In this document: one piece after another, positions 54,788 through 64,000 of the stretch
How positions within the stretch are numbered: position 1 is the stretch's first letter
Layout: each line of letters starts with the position of its first letter
From: Anastatus disparis
Lineage: Eukaryota; Arthropoda; Insecta; Hymenoptera; Eupelmidae
Assembly (NCBI GenBank): GCA_017163975.1
Contig: JAFFSR010000344.1
Span: forward strand, 1,364,001-1,428,000
Length of the DNA stretch: 64,000 bases
Direction of reading: 5' to 3'
Notes under the pieces: generated by a model
Told to the model about the DNA's origin: nothing
Database searches by the model: none
Seen by the model: the letters and a program-made list of their open reading frames with translations, nothing else
Translations under genes and position numbers: made by a program

Positions 54788-56158
54788 TCAAGTTCTCTGA
54801 TAACCAAATGGTAGAAAAAGTCTAGGAATAATATAACGTCTCTTTTTCAGAACCACGCAACGAGTTTTAGATTCTGGACGTGTAACAACCTCATGCATAT
54901 TTGTACGCCGTATACTTTTAAAATTTAATTAAATTTTTTTACATGGTTGATTTTCCCGCTCGACCTCGTCATCTATTTGATTTTCATAATCATCTTCGGG
55001 ATTTAATGTACTGCAAAATGCATCAATAATCAATTCATTGATGATTTCAAAATTTATTTTCAACCCATTAGAGAAATTTAAAGTTATACCCTTAACCTTA
55101 CAACATTCAAATATTTCGCCATTAAGGTTTACAGCGCGATAAGCGTGAAATTTCAGATCCCCTGAAATAAAATGTTGAATATTACGCACCCTCTCCATGG
55201 GCTGTCAACTCGTCGGTCATGTCACCGAGCTTTGTACCCTCGACTGGATTATATTCCCCGATTTCATTATCTTTGGATGTAAATATACACGAGTCGGTAT
55301 CGCAATATAAAACGCGTCTCCCTAATTTTTCTAGATCCTCATAAACAATCTAGCTTGAGCCGTCGTATAAGCCACAATAACGATATTTGTATATGCTGCA
55401 GTAGGCGATGCTTTCTCTTTGTATTGCCAGTTGGCATACAAAATTTCATCATTCACAGCAAGTATATCGTACACTTCTTTATCGGCTGCTGTAAGAAGTT
55501 TCAAGAGTGCTTCTCGTGACTTTATAATATCCGTTTGCTTTATATTACTACGCTGTCCAAATTTACCTTAGAAGGAATTGAGCCAGAGTTTTGCAACAAC
55601 TCTTAACCCCGAATTTGTCTCAATTTTCTCCTTATCCATACGAATACCTTCATCTATTTCACACTGTTTGATATATTGATCTTTACTAGCGTCATCGATA
55701 CACCAAGAAGGCCAACCGCTAGCCTCCTGTTTGATCTTCAGAAAGGTGTTTACGTATTCAGCAAATAGTCCACTACTTGCAGTCGCTTGGTCGAACTGCG
55801 TCATTTCGTATTGCCAAATGATATATATTTTAGTTTTACGATACCTTAGTTCAACGGCTTTACATATTTTATCGACAACCTATGTACCTGTGAATTCACG
55901 ATCTTTTACATTTTCATGACTACAATCTCCTTGACGCATTTCTTCACAGCAAGAACGACATAAAGCAAAAAGTAGTCGATTGTGCATTTTAATAGGTAGC
56001 AGCGGTATATACAAATTACGAGGTGGTAGCACCTTACATTTAATTAAACCTTTGACGCCTGATAAATCGTTATTGTTACCTGATGTCAGTTTTTTACATT
56101 CTTCTCCGAGTAAAATACGCGGATGCCCAAGAGAAAATCGCCCACGCTTACACACGTA
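54788..56158 (-). pseudogene. Polinton protein-primed DNA polymerase B, C-terminal half
   Basis: Minus-strand pieces in order from 56158: VCKRGRFSLGHPRILLGEEC, IKCKVLPPRNLYIPLLPIKM, CRSCCEEMRQGDCSHENV (ending FTGT, then a stop). Next are the frame 55804-55568 with FLKIKQEASGWPSWCIDDAS and SGLRVVAKLWLNSF, and YCDTDS, the catalytic motif, in another frame near 55295. FHAYRAVNLNGEIFECCKVK and GITLNF follow at 55198-54929, then RRTNMHEVVTRPESKT and a stop at 54788. These are palm and thumb motifs of the family B polymerase that copies Polinton DNA. Several stops and frame changes show decay. Confidence 0.85.
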
Positions 56159-56239
56159 AGATAGATAGATATTTAGATAGATATTTAAATTTATTAACTG
56201 TACATTATGTTGTACAACAAAAATAATACAAATTCGTAA

Positions 56240-56281
<42 letters not shown>

Positions 56282-59241
56282 AGATACTAAGTAAAAATAT
56301 AATTAAAATAAAGATACAGTAATTAAAATAATTAAAGCCTAGCTCGGAGCAGAGGCTCATTCTCAAGGGAAAGGTAGTGCGAATATGTTGATGCCTTGAA
56401 TAATGCCAATGATGAAGAGTCTCTTAATGATGATGGTAGACCGTTCCATAGTTGCGATGACACAACCAGGAACGATCTTTGGTGATACTCGGTAGATGAA
56501 AAAGGAATGGTTAACGGTCTCACATCACCCCTCAGTGTCCTCACAGGCCGGCTCCACAAATATCTAGAATAAAGATATGAAGGTGAGCATGACAAAAACA
56601 TTTTGTATAAGAAGGTAGTAGCGAAGTAGTTTCTTCTACCCAAAGTGGATAACCAGCCTAGAGAGAACCTATAAACAGAGATGTGCTCGCGCCTACTTAC
56701 ACCATAGATGTAACGAATACCAGAGTTTACGACCCTTTGAAGCCTCAGATCGAGTTCAGCAGAAAGGTCAATATAGACCAAACAACAGTAATCAAGTAAA
56801 GGAAACAGCGAAGAACGGATAAGATGCTTACGTAGTGCAATAGTGGTACTTCTTCGAAAGAAATTTAATCTATAGAGCAATGAGTGACTTCTGTTACACA
56901 CATGCGCAATTTGATCCTTCCAGTTCAACTTACTATCAAGCCATACACCAAGACTACGAACAGAAGATTCAAACTTAATAAGATCACTGTTTATTGGAAC
57001 ACCAGTGATGTGTAATGAGGGCAGCATATTGACATAGAAATAAGATCCAATAATAATAGCCTTTGTTTTGCTCACATTTAATTTTAGATGATTTTTTGTC
57101 GCCCAGTTAACAATACTGACAGCTTGATCACTCATGAGAGCAGTAACAGAAGCTAACTTAGCAATTGGGAAGTGAATGTACACCTGAAGATCATCAGCAT
57201 AGATAAGATGCTGCACATCGGCATGGAAGTCAGCAGCCACATCATTGATGTATATAGAAAACAACAGTGGACCAAGGATAGAGCCCTGGGGAACACCAGT
57301 ATTTAATGTTACATAGTCAGATGCATTACCATCTGCATCAATAACAGCCTGCTGTCTCTCAGAGAGATAAGACACAAACCACCGCACAACTGAATCCGAG
57401 ATGTCAAGAGAAGACATTTTTCTGAGCAGAGAGACATGGCATACTGTATCAAATGCCTTGCTGAAATCAAATAGCAACAGCAACGTCACGTAGCGTCTGT
57501 CCATATTGCGTCTAATGTCCTCAGTTAGTTTCAGTAGTGCGGTCTGAGTACTATGTCCAGTTCGAAATCCAGTCTGATAAGGGTCCAGTAGCTGTCGCAT
57601 AGACAAGTAATTGTATAGTTGATCATGGACTAGACGTTCAAGAACCTCGGACATAAAAGATAATAAAGAAATTGGCCTAATGTCACCAAAAGCTTGAGGA
57701 GAGGAGATTTTGTTTATTGTAGTGACCAGTGAGATCTTCCAGCATGAAGGAAATAAGGATTCACGCAATGAGTCGTTATAAATGCGACATAACAAAGGCC
57801 CAATGACCCGAAATGCCGCACGGATAAAAGATTGAGGAACAGCATCAAACCCTCTGGCCTGTGAAGCTGAATGACAAACAGCCATCCATACCTCCTCCAA
57901 AGTAACTGGATTAAACTTAAACATGGGTTTAAGTGGTTCATCTAGAGCAAGTGTATTCATGTAATCAGAAATGGAGGGGACCAGAGGATCAAACGCAACA
58001 CCACCAAAATACCGATTCAAATCATTAATTGAAAAAGAATGTCGAGAGTCACTACTGCTGGAACATACGCCCAGGTTCTTCAGTTCTTTCCAGATCTGTT
58101 TTGCATCAGTAATCTTAGATAGTCTGTCGTGGTAATACAGTAATTTAGCTGATTCGATGCATGAATGGGCCCGATCTCGAGCATCTCTATAACATATAAG
58201 ATCAGCACGCAGCCTAGTACGTTTGAAGCGTCTGTAATGCCTATCTCTCTCAGAGATTAAGCGGTGATGCTCAGAGGTAAACCACGGACGATGACTCTTG
58301 CTCTGTCGAACACGCCTAACAGGCACAAACCGTGAGATAGCTTCATTAAGATGAGTGTAAAGACATTCAAGGTGAGCCAAAAGAGAAGAGTCACCGTTAC
58401 ACACAGCACAATTCAGCGATCGAAAATAATCAAGAAGAGCAGTTTCATCAACCGCTTTATAATCATGATAAGTAAAATTATTAAGTGTAGGCCTAGAGAG
58501 AGACGACTTCACAGTCGCAGCAATAAAATCATGTTTGTCAATAAATGGTACATCAGTCTTCCAATAGTCAAGCAGTAAGTCATTGGCATCGACAAGGCAC
58601 AAGTCGAGCCACGTATCAGAGGAATAAGTATGATGCGTAGGTCCATAAGGCACTGAAAAAAGTGCATTTTCCTTAATAAGGCTCTTCAGAAACACAGAAT
58701 CATCAGATTCAGAACACAAATTAGTGTTGAAATCTCCTAAAACTACCTTAGTACTATAATTGTGTATATGAGTGGTCAAATCAGGAATAAAGTCTGTGTT
58801 GGCCAAAAATGGAGCGTGAGGTGGTCTATAAACAACACCAACGAAAATGGGTGAAGCCAAGTCAGATGAGTTGACCTCACAGAAGAGATACTCAGGTGAA
58901 CCAGGCTTACCACTCGAGCTTCCAGAGGATGAACAGAGACGCACAGAAGTGAGAGAGCAGTGTACAAATAAAGCAACACCACCTCCCCTGGTGTTACGAT
59001 CCTGTCTATAAAGCACATACCCATCAAGAGCAATCAAAGAATCACAAACTATCTGGCCCAGTTTGGTCTCAGTAACAGCTATTACGTGGAAATAAGAGCG
59101 AGAAGCCAAAAAGAGTCTAATCATCTCAATGTGCGCTCCAATAGAGTTGGCATTGAAATGACAAACTCTGAGACCATCCTTAGTAGTGAAATGATCATGA
59201 ATGACCGATGAAATAGTATTGTTAGAAGGAAGAAGTGAGAG
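56159..59241 (-). mobile_element. Non-LTR retrotransposon (CR1/L2-like) inserted in polymerase B
   Basis: It interrupts the polymerase between DICSLY (ending 59242) and VCKRGRF (starting 56155). The 3' end on the minus strand is a (TATC)n-like tail at about 56160-56190, preceded by a noncoding tail with a long (TA)n run at 56237-56275. The coding part is open from 59241 to the stop at 56332. It has no ORF1 and starts within or just before the endonuclease, so it is 5'-truncated. The intact frame indicates recent insertion. Confidence 0.85.
56237..56275. repeat. (TA)n run in non-LTR 3' UTR
   Basis: Uninterrupted TA dinucleotides in the 3' untranslated part of the non-LTR element. Confidence 0.9.
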
Positions 59242-60174
59242 GTAGAGAGAGCAAATATCTGTATATTTAATTTTTTCTCCCTTACCAACTCTGCACTGAG
59301 TGACAAAATTTTCCGTTCTACCGCCGAAAAATGCGTCCCGTGGATCCAAACTTATACGTAGCATTATGGGGTGATTACTAACGTAATTTTTAATATCGGG
59401 CTTCTCGCTTTTGATACGATCGAATTCACATTCCCATATCTCGCGAACTTCGTAGCCGAATGATTTTATTTTTTCTATTTTCCTTACTGTGTTTTCAAAA
59501 ACCTCGTTAAATGTGCGACCGTAAGACAATCGCTGCTCACGATTATTTGGAAAACATTTGGGACAACCGTGGATGAAGCAACTCTGATACTCGAATACAA
59601 TACCCTTTTGATTTGGTAAATTTTGATCTGCTGCCAAGAAATCGTCAACGCGAAATCTCTCTGGTAGCATGATTTCACGTACTTTACCAGCGTGAGCTCT
59701 TTCTCTACCGAGTTCACGTTCACACTGTACTAACCATTCTAGGGATTTTTGCGAGTTCTTGTCACCCCGTCGATAACCAACGGATGGTATAACACCGATA
59801 GTATTTTCTTGTAAATAATTTTTTTCATACACCGTTGAACACGCGGATGCTATAGTTACAGCTTCCGTAAAAAAGAATGTTTTCCCGCATTCTAGAAATG
59901 TCTTTCTAAAGGTTATACACGATCGCCTTAAAATTTCTACGCCCATACGACAATATTCTACGATTTCACGTTTAAAATCGAATTCATAGTTACCTACATT
60001 CGCGTTATACCACGTAAAGAATTCAACTCTCTCGGAAAGAGGCATTGTGTCCATACCGTAAAATTTAATATCTGGTAAAGGTCCTCTGTAATTACGATTT
60101 TCCTGTGTATTAAACAGGTGTGGAAAATAACCTTTTTCACTTGATGGTGGTAAGCCAAAAGCCTTTGGAAGCAC
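56332..60174 (-). CDS. Chimeric frame: polymerase B fragment fused to intact EN-RT
   Basis: One open frame of 1280 residues. Residues 1-311 are Polinton polymerase B (LPKAFGLPPSSEKGYFPHLF, FDFKREIVEYCRMGVEILRR, FEYQSCFIHGCPKCF, up to YTDICSLY). The rest is ORF2 of a CR1/L2-like non-LTR element: endonuclease (LRVCHFNANSIG, VTETKLG, VVLGDFNTNLC, DKHDF in place of the usual SDH), RT (FDFSKAFDTVCHVSLL, GVPQGSILGPLLFSIYINDV, IYADDLQVYIHF) and a C-terminal SSQLWNGLPSSLRDSS segment. ORF2 proteins nick DNA and copy their own RNA into the site. The fusion is an accident of insertion in frame; nothing indicates a fused product. Confidence 0.85.
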   Translation of the reverse strand: MLPKAFGLPPSSEKGYFPHLFNTQENRNYRGPLPDIKFYGMDTMPLSERVEFFTWYNANVGNYEFDFKREIVEYCRMGVEILRRSCITFRKTFLECGKTFFFTEAVTIASACSTVYEKNYLQENTIGVIPSVGYRRGDKNSQKSLEWLVQCERELGRERAHAGKVREIMLPERFRVDDFLAADQNLPNQKGIVFEYQSCFIHGCPKCFPNNREQRLSYGRTFNEVFENTVRKIEKIKSFGYEVREIWECEFDRIKSEKPDIKNYVSNHPIMLRISLDPRDAFFGGRTENFVTQCRVGKGEKIKYTDICSLYLSLLPSNNTISSVIHDHFTTKDGLRVCHFNANSIGAHIEMIRLFLASRSYFHVIAVTETKLGQIVCDSLIALDGYVLYRQDRNTRGGGVALFVHCSLTSVRLCSSSGSSSGKPGSPEYLFCEVNSSDLASPIFVGVVYRPPHAPFLANTDFIPDLTTHIHNYSTKVVLGDFNTNLCSESDDSVFLKSLIKENALFSVPYGPTHHTYSSDTWLDLCLVDANDLLLDYWKTDVPFIDKHDFIAATVKSSLSRPTLNNFTYHDYKAVDETALLDYFRSLNCAVCNGDSSLLAHLECLYTHLNEAISRFVPVRRVRQSKSHRPWFTSEHHRLISERDRHYRRFKRTRLRADLICYRDARDRAHSCIESAKLLYYHDRLSKITDAKQIWKELKNLGVCSSSSDSRHSFSINDLNRYFGGVAFDPLVPSISDYMNTLALDEPLKPMFKFNPVTLEEVWMAVCHSASQARGFDAVPQSFIRAAFRVIGPLLCRIYNDSLRESLFPSCWKISLVTTINKISSPQAFGDIRPISLLSFMSEVLERLVHDQLYNYLSMRQLLDPYQTGFRTGHSTQTALLKLTEDIRRNMDRRYVTLLLLFDFSKAFDTVCHVSLLRKMSSLDISDSVVRWFVSYLSERQQAVIDADGNASDYVTLNTGVPQGSILGPLLFSIYINDVAADFHADVQHLIYADDLQVYIHFPIAKLASVTALMSDQAVSIVNWATKNHLKLNVSKTKAIIIGSYFYVNMLPSLHITGVPINSDLIKFESSVRSLGVWLDSKLNWKDQIAHVCNRSHSLLYRLNFFRRSTTIALRKHLIRSSLFPLLDYCCLVYIDLSAELDLRLQRVVNSGIRYIYGVSRREHISVYRFSLGWLSTLGRRNYFATTFLYKMFLSCSPSYLYSRYLWSRPVRTLRGDVRPLTIPFSSTEYHQRSFLVVSSQLWNGLPSSLRDSSSLALFKASTYSHYLSLENEPLLRARL

Positions 60175-60240
60175 GATTGACCGCTTTTCGCTTTACCAGA
60201 TGGGATTGTCGGTATATAACATAAATCGTTCACATTATGT
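59242..60240 (-). pseudogene. Polinton polymerase B, middle part
   Basis: The minus-strand frame from 60174 begins after a short out-of-frame piece (NDLCYIPTIPSGKAKSGQ at 60233) and reads MDTMPLSERVEFFTWYNANV, VEILRRSCITFRKTFLECGK, VIPSVGYRRGDKNSQKSLEW, WECEFDRIKSEKPDI and KYTDICSLY. It includes the region before polymerase motif A. The sequence jumps from the zinc-rich N-terminal part directly to LPKAFGL, so the 3'-5' exonuclease block that normally lies between appears deleted, with a frameshift at the junction. Confidence 0.8.
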
Positions 60241-61235
60241 TTTCGACGACATGTGCTGCATTAATCAACCCCGCATACATGCTTATCTTTAATTTTATTA
60301 ATTCTTTTACAGCAACGAGGACACGCTTGGACAACATCGCTTAATTTTTTGTTATTTTTTTTGTAACTACCGACTGTTTTATGCTTGTTAAAACAAATTT
60401 GTCCGAAAAAATCTCTATTGCAATCGTTACATTTTATTGATTCAATGTTTTCAGTTTCACGAGGTGGTGGTACAAAGCAGCTAGAGCAAATTGTCGAACA
60501 CCTATGCATATTTACAAGAGAATATTTAATGTTACAGTATTTGCAGAAAAATTTACTTTTAGCGGCGCCAGTTAAATTTAAAATAGTGTCAAAATGTCGA
60601 GTACGATTGTTATATAAAAGGTTAATGATTGAATTTTTATTGTGCTCCACATACAGCCGACCGTCGAAAAATGGTGGCTCCGAACCCCGAAAAGTTAATT
60701 CATTATAAATAACAATAGCTATTCCGCGTATCGTATAGTATGTTTGAAACTTCTCTATTTCCTCTATACCGCAGCTATTTTCGGGAATTTCAACGTTGGC
60801 GCTAGTTATAAGAATATCCGCGCATCGCCTCTGTAAAGCCCCTCTACTATTCCTAATCTTCCCACAAATATCTCGAACTTCTTTTTCCACTGAATTTTTA
60901 AATTTAATATAGGCTTCACCCACTACCAAAGCCCTCGGTAGGCATTTATTATCATCGTTTTTTATGGAAATGAATGATCTTGACCCGATTACATCTATAC
61001 AGAGATTTTTTCTTCTTACACCTCCTTCACCTTGCGGAACATTTACGATAGTCACTGTTAAAATAAAAGTATCATCTAATTGGAAATGTTCATTACTTTG
61101 AATTAGACTACCCAGTAATAACCAAAGATCATTTAAAAAAAAATTATTTACAGGTCGAAGCGACAAGCCTGCTGCTCCGCGAGCAAAATTATTACTTCTT
61201 ATACTTATACCTATTCTATCATCTTCACCCGCCAT
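60241..61235 (-). pseudogene. Polinton polymerase B, N-terminal part
   Basis: The frame 61235-60261 starts MAGEDDRIGISIRSNNFARG and includes AGLSLRPVNNFFLNDLWLLL, FQLDDTFILTVTIVNVPQGE and CLPRALVVGEAYIKF. A Cys-rich zone follows (FFCKYCNIKYSLVNMHRCS, ICSSC, CNDCNRDFFGQICFNKH, ACPRCCKRINKIKDKHVCG). The zinc-rich region and order fit the N-terminal half of Polinton polymerase B. The stop at 60261 separates it from the next piece. The start overlaps the end of an upstream acidic frame by about a dozen bases. Confidence 0.8.
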
Positions 61236-61707
61236 CGACCTTATGTACGTGTGTATCCCGCATTACATTTTTCAGCCAAATAATTAAATTAATATCGGGA
61301 GGAGATGTAAGTATTTTTAATAGAAGTTCTATACCATAAGCTCTATATTTTTCTAAATAATTATGCGTACTCTGATTGATAATAAACCTTTAGCCGGGAG
61401 ATCGCACATCGATTTCACCTGCTTCTTCTTCTTCTTCTTCTGCATCATTATTTCCCTCATCGATATTATCTCCATCCCTTTCACTATCGTTTTCTACGTT
61501 AATATTCGCTGCACCACCGCCCGTTTGCATCGTTTGAGAATCCGTTTGGGATGAACATGCAGACACATCGCCATCATAATCATAACTTTCAATACTCGGT
61601 GCAACACATCCCAATTGCATCGTTTTAGAATCTGTTTCGGATGAGTAAGTCGACACATCGCCATCATAATCATAGCCCCCGATAGAGGGTGGTGAAAAGG
61701 GAGACAC
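61223..61707 (-). pseudogene. Acidic repeat-containing protein, probable Polinton gene, one stop
   Basis: The frame 61707-61390 contains two near-copies of a 34-residue unit (YDYDGDVSTYSSETDSKTMQ and YDYDGDVSACSSQTDSQTMQ), then a Glu/Asp-rich end with a run of EEEEEE. After the TAA at 61390-61392 the same frame stays open to 61223 (NYLEKYRAYGIELLLKILTS, WLKNVMRDTHVHKVDGG) and overlaps the start of polymerase B. The overlap and shared strand suggest a Polinton gene upstream of the polymerase, with the TAA a nonsense mutation. I do not recognise the family. Confidence 0.45.
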
Positions 61708-61822
61708 TGTATAGTGTAAAGTTAACGGTGATGAAATTGGTATTCAATAATTGACACAAGTATTTTCACTGACTGTGAATTTATTATTATTAAAAATTAT
61801 TTTATGATTTACAAATAAAAAT

Positions 61823-62885
61823 TTATGGTTCGGGTCGTCCGGAAAAACATTCAGCTACGTGTGTTAATAAATCTAGTAATTCCGGCATACTATCTTCATA
61901 TATAGCAGAATGTGGATCACGAGCTAAGTCATGGATCCATCTTATTTCTTGGGCTTGTTTTGAATACATGACCCGACACGCCTCCAAGAATATATGTGAT
62001 GGTAGACGGACTATGACTTCACTATTCCGACGAAATACTTAATAAGAAAAAACAACGAAATGTTATAGCTGAAGGTACTTTCGGAAATATCATGATTTAA
62101 AAACTTTCTACTTACATCCATTTAAGCCGGCATTTCTGATACTATTTTGACTGAAAGAACAATGGGGAGTCGAAATACGCTCTTTTGTAGTTTGCTCCCG
62201 GTCAACGAAACGTCTCAAAATTTTTTTTCTCAACTCTGCCTCGTCGGAATCCGGTTCATTACGTCTATCGTAATGTCTTTGTATCGTCCTATCAATTAAT
62301 TCAGCTATGGTGAAGTTTAGGACATAATAATTAAGCAACATATCGTCAGTTCTACGTGCCAAAGCCCTCGCACGATTCGCTGCAGACATCACATAATCAT
62401 TTTCAATGTTTAGAATGTTTTGTGGTAAATTGTCATCATCGTCACTGCTACTACTACTTTCATTACTATCACTATCGCTATTATCGTAATTGTTACTTTT
62501 ATTACCATTATCGCTATCATCAATGTCACTATTTTCATTATCGTTATCATTATCATCATCACCGCTATCATCTCTGTTATTTTGACTATCGTTAGCATCA
62601 TCACCATCATTACCATCATCACCATTATTTTTATTATTATCATTATTATCAACATCATCATCGTCGTCGTCGTCGTTGTCTTTATTATTCTCGTTATCAT
62701 CAATATTGTCATCATTACCGGCTTCCGAAATATCTGTCGGTGAATCCATTAATTCATATCCCGTACTACTACTACTACTATCATTCCAGTGATTAGATAC
62801 TTGATTATCATCATCTTCACTACTACTACTACTACTACTACTACTTTTTTTTTTTTTTTTTGGTGGTGAAAAAACGGGTAAATCT
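61823..62885 (-). CDS. Acidic Ser/Asp-rich gene with a predicted 78-base intron
   Basis: On the minus strand exon 1 (from about 62885 to 62116) encodes a Lys/Ser/Asp/Asn-rich low-complexity stretch, then a folded-looking part (SAANRARALARRTDDMLLNY, ELIDRTIQRHYDRRNEPDSD, LRKKILRRFVDREQT). It ends at a donor GTAAGTAG. Exon 2 (62037-61823) follows the acceptor TTTTTTCTTATTAAG and encodes RLPSHIFLEACRVMYSKQAQ, EIRWIHDLARDPHSAIYEDS and FSGRPEP before the stop. Donor and acceptor keep the reading frame. The start is unclear: the N-terminal part of the open frame, up to 63079, runs into other repeats. Function unknown; it could be Polinton- or host-derived. Confidence 0.5.
62767..62860. repeat. CTA triplet runs and T-run
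   Basis: CTA runs at 62767-62783 and 62818-62845, then 17 or more T. These encode the Ser run and Lys run of the acidic gene on the minus strand. The same combination recurs at 63882-63973. Confidence 0.9.
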
Positions 62886-63279
62886 GCTATCAGACCTACA
62901 GCGACGTGGGCTGCAGCTGGATCACCCCAACTGCAGTGCGCATCACTGGTGTGACGGGATTCTGACGCTGCGTCAGCCTGGGGGAAGAAAGAAACCTGGT
63001 AGGTTCGCATTCGCCCCCGAGGCATCCACAGGCAGAGACCGTCTAAACCCTCTTCACCCTGGCCGCGGAAGAGAAGCAAGAAAATGCCTCACTTACACGG
63101 GGAGGGATCCGTAACGTCCACCGTACAGAGCCGCAGCGTGGGACTGCGTTAGCATTACTTCATGCTGCGGTCTTGTCCATTGTCGCTCGTTTCGTCCGTC
63201 CGTCCAGGCGCTAGGCCGCGTCCATTCATACGTCCAAACATGCATACATTTGCCTGTCATCCTTCCTTTCACTCCTCCA

Positions 63280-63870
63280 TTCGCACTTAGCTCGGGTACG
63301 TGGGATCGCTGAGCCCAAGGACTTTTCAGTCCCCCTGCGTATTCACACATTTCCATCCTCTCATTCACCCACACATCCAATATATCTTTCACTCACTCAG
63401 CTCGGGCACGTAGGGTCGCCAGGCCCATGGACTGTGCAGTCCCCCTGCGTATTCGTACATTCTTTCGCACGCCTCCATCCACACATTCAGTATACCATTC
63501 ACTCTCTCAGCTCGGGTACGTGGGTTCGCTAGGCCCAAGGACTGTGCAGTCCCCCTGCGTGTGCAAGCATCTCCATCCTCTCCTTTATCCACACACTCAA
63601 TTCACCATTCACTTAGCTCGGGTACGTGGGGTCGCTGAGCCCAAGGACTTTTCAGTCCCCCTGCGTATTCACACATTTTCAACCATACTTTCATCCACAC
63701 ATCCAATTTATCATTCATTCAGCTCGGGTACGTGGGGTTGCTAGGCCCATGGACTGTGCAGTCCCCCTGCGTATTCAAACATTACCACCCTCACTTCCAT
63801 CCACACACTCCGTATACCATTCACTCAGCTCGGGTACGTGGGGTCGCTAGGCCCAAAGACATTTGTCTCC
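63280..63870. repeat. GC-rich satellite, about 107-bp period
   Basis: A block AGCTCGGGTACGTGGGGTCG, then CTAGGCCCAAGGACTGTGCA and GTCCCCCTGCGTATTC, occurs about six times, starting near 63289, 63398, 63509, 63616, 63720 and 63826. Units are 85-95 per cent alike by eye. The sequence is GC-rich in an AT-rich window. Frames on both strands across it are repeat translations. Confidence 0.85.
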
Positions 63871-63877
63871 CTGCGTA

Positions 63878-63881
<4 letters not shown>

Positions 63882-63948
<67 letters not shown>

Positions 63949-64000
63949 TTTTTTTTTTTTTTTTTTTTTTTTTGGTGGTGAAAAAACGGGTAAATCTGCT
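63882..64000. repeat. CTA/T runs plus repeat of 62838-62883
   Basis: (CTA)n at 63882-63947, about 26 T, then TTGGTGGTGAAAAAACGGG and TAAATCTGCT to the window end. The last 30 or so bases are identical to the sequence right after the T-run at 62860, so a roughly 1.1-kb unit (acidic gene 5' part plus satellite) appears to start again at the edge. Confidence 0.85.

Noticed and set aside
62356..62715. His/Tyr- or Met/Ile-rich proteins opposite or overlapping the acidic gene
   Set aside because: They are shadow frames of an Asp/Asn-coding trinucleotide repeat.
63093..63850. Genes across the 107-bp satellite
   Set aside because: Frames exist on both strands because the repeat lacks stops; the peptides are periodic with the satellite.

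Overview
This is an AT-rich eukaryotic window made almost entirely of transposable elements. An insect is the best fit, probably a hymenopteran such as a parasitoid wasp. That rests on the mix of element types (a Ty3/gypsy element with env, a Polinton/Maverick relic, several non-LTR families, mariner-like copies, foldback MITEs) and on the style of the non-LTR proteins; no host gene confirms it. The only host-derived coding sequence I could recognise is short broken pieces of two housekeeping genes (CCT8 and mRpL15) at 7.5-8.3 kb.

The centrepiece is an 18.3-kb LTR retroelement at 16433-34738, flanked by a TTGG target duplication. Its LTRs are exceptionally long (about 3.9 kb) and nearly identical. 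The internal region holds two accessory ORFs, a gag with seven zinc knuckles, a pol with two tandem aspartic protease units and a macro-domain-like insert between RNase H and integrase, and an intact 657-residue env. Gag and pol carry four single-base frameshifts. Each LTR has a TATA promoter, a leader without any ATG, a strong splice donor, and an array of seven hairpins. These share a 19-nt apical motif on different stems that still pair. The array would lie in intron or genomic RNA. A splice acceptor ends exactly at the env ATG.

This retroelement landed in an older minus-strand non-LTR element. Pieces of the host element run in order from about 40.3 kb (ORF1) through 37.5-35.4 kb (ORF1 end, endonuclease, linker) and 16.4-16.1 kb (RT start) to 10.6-10.0 kb (RT core). 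A mariner-like palindromic composite (37527-40027) splits its ORF1, and nested palindromes (11.7-14.7 kb) fill the gap in its RT.

Left flank (0-10 kb): palindromic elements, a solo-LTR-like element (2309-5137), a 103-bp satellite, the captured gene fragments and an inverted minisatellite. Middle right (40-51 kb): a chain of inverted-repeat elements, one holding a Helitron-like segment with a terminal hairpin and CTAG.

Right flank (51.8-62 kb): a decayed minus-strand Polinton/Maverick with protein-primed DNA polymerase B, FtsK/HerA packaging ATPase and major capsid protein. A non-LTR element with an intact EN-RT frame is inserted in the polymerase, and another truncates the capsid gene. The end (62-64 kb) carries an acidic, Ser/Asp-rich gene with a predicted intron, long CTA and T runs, and a GC-rich 107-bp satellite. 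The last bases repeat the start of that gene, so a tandem duplication appears to continue past the window.
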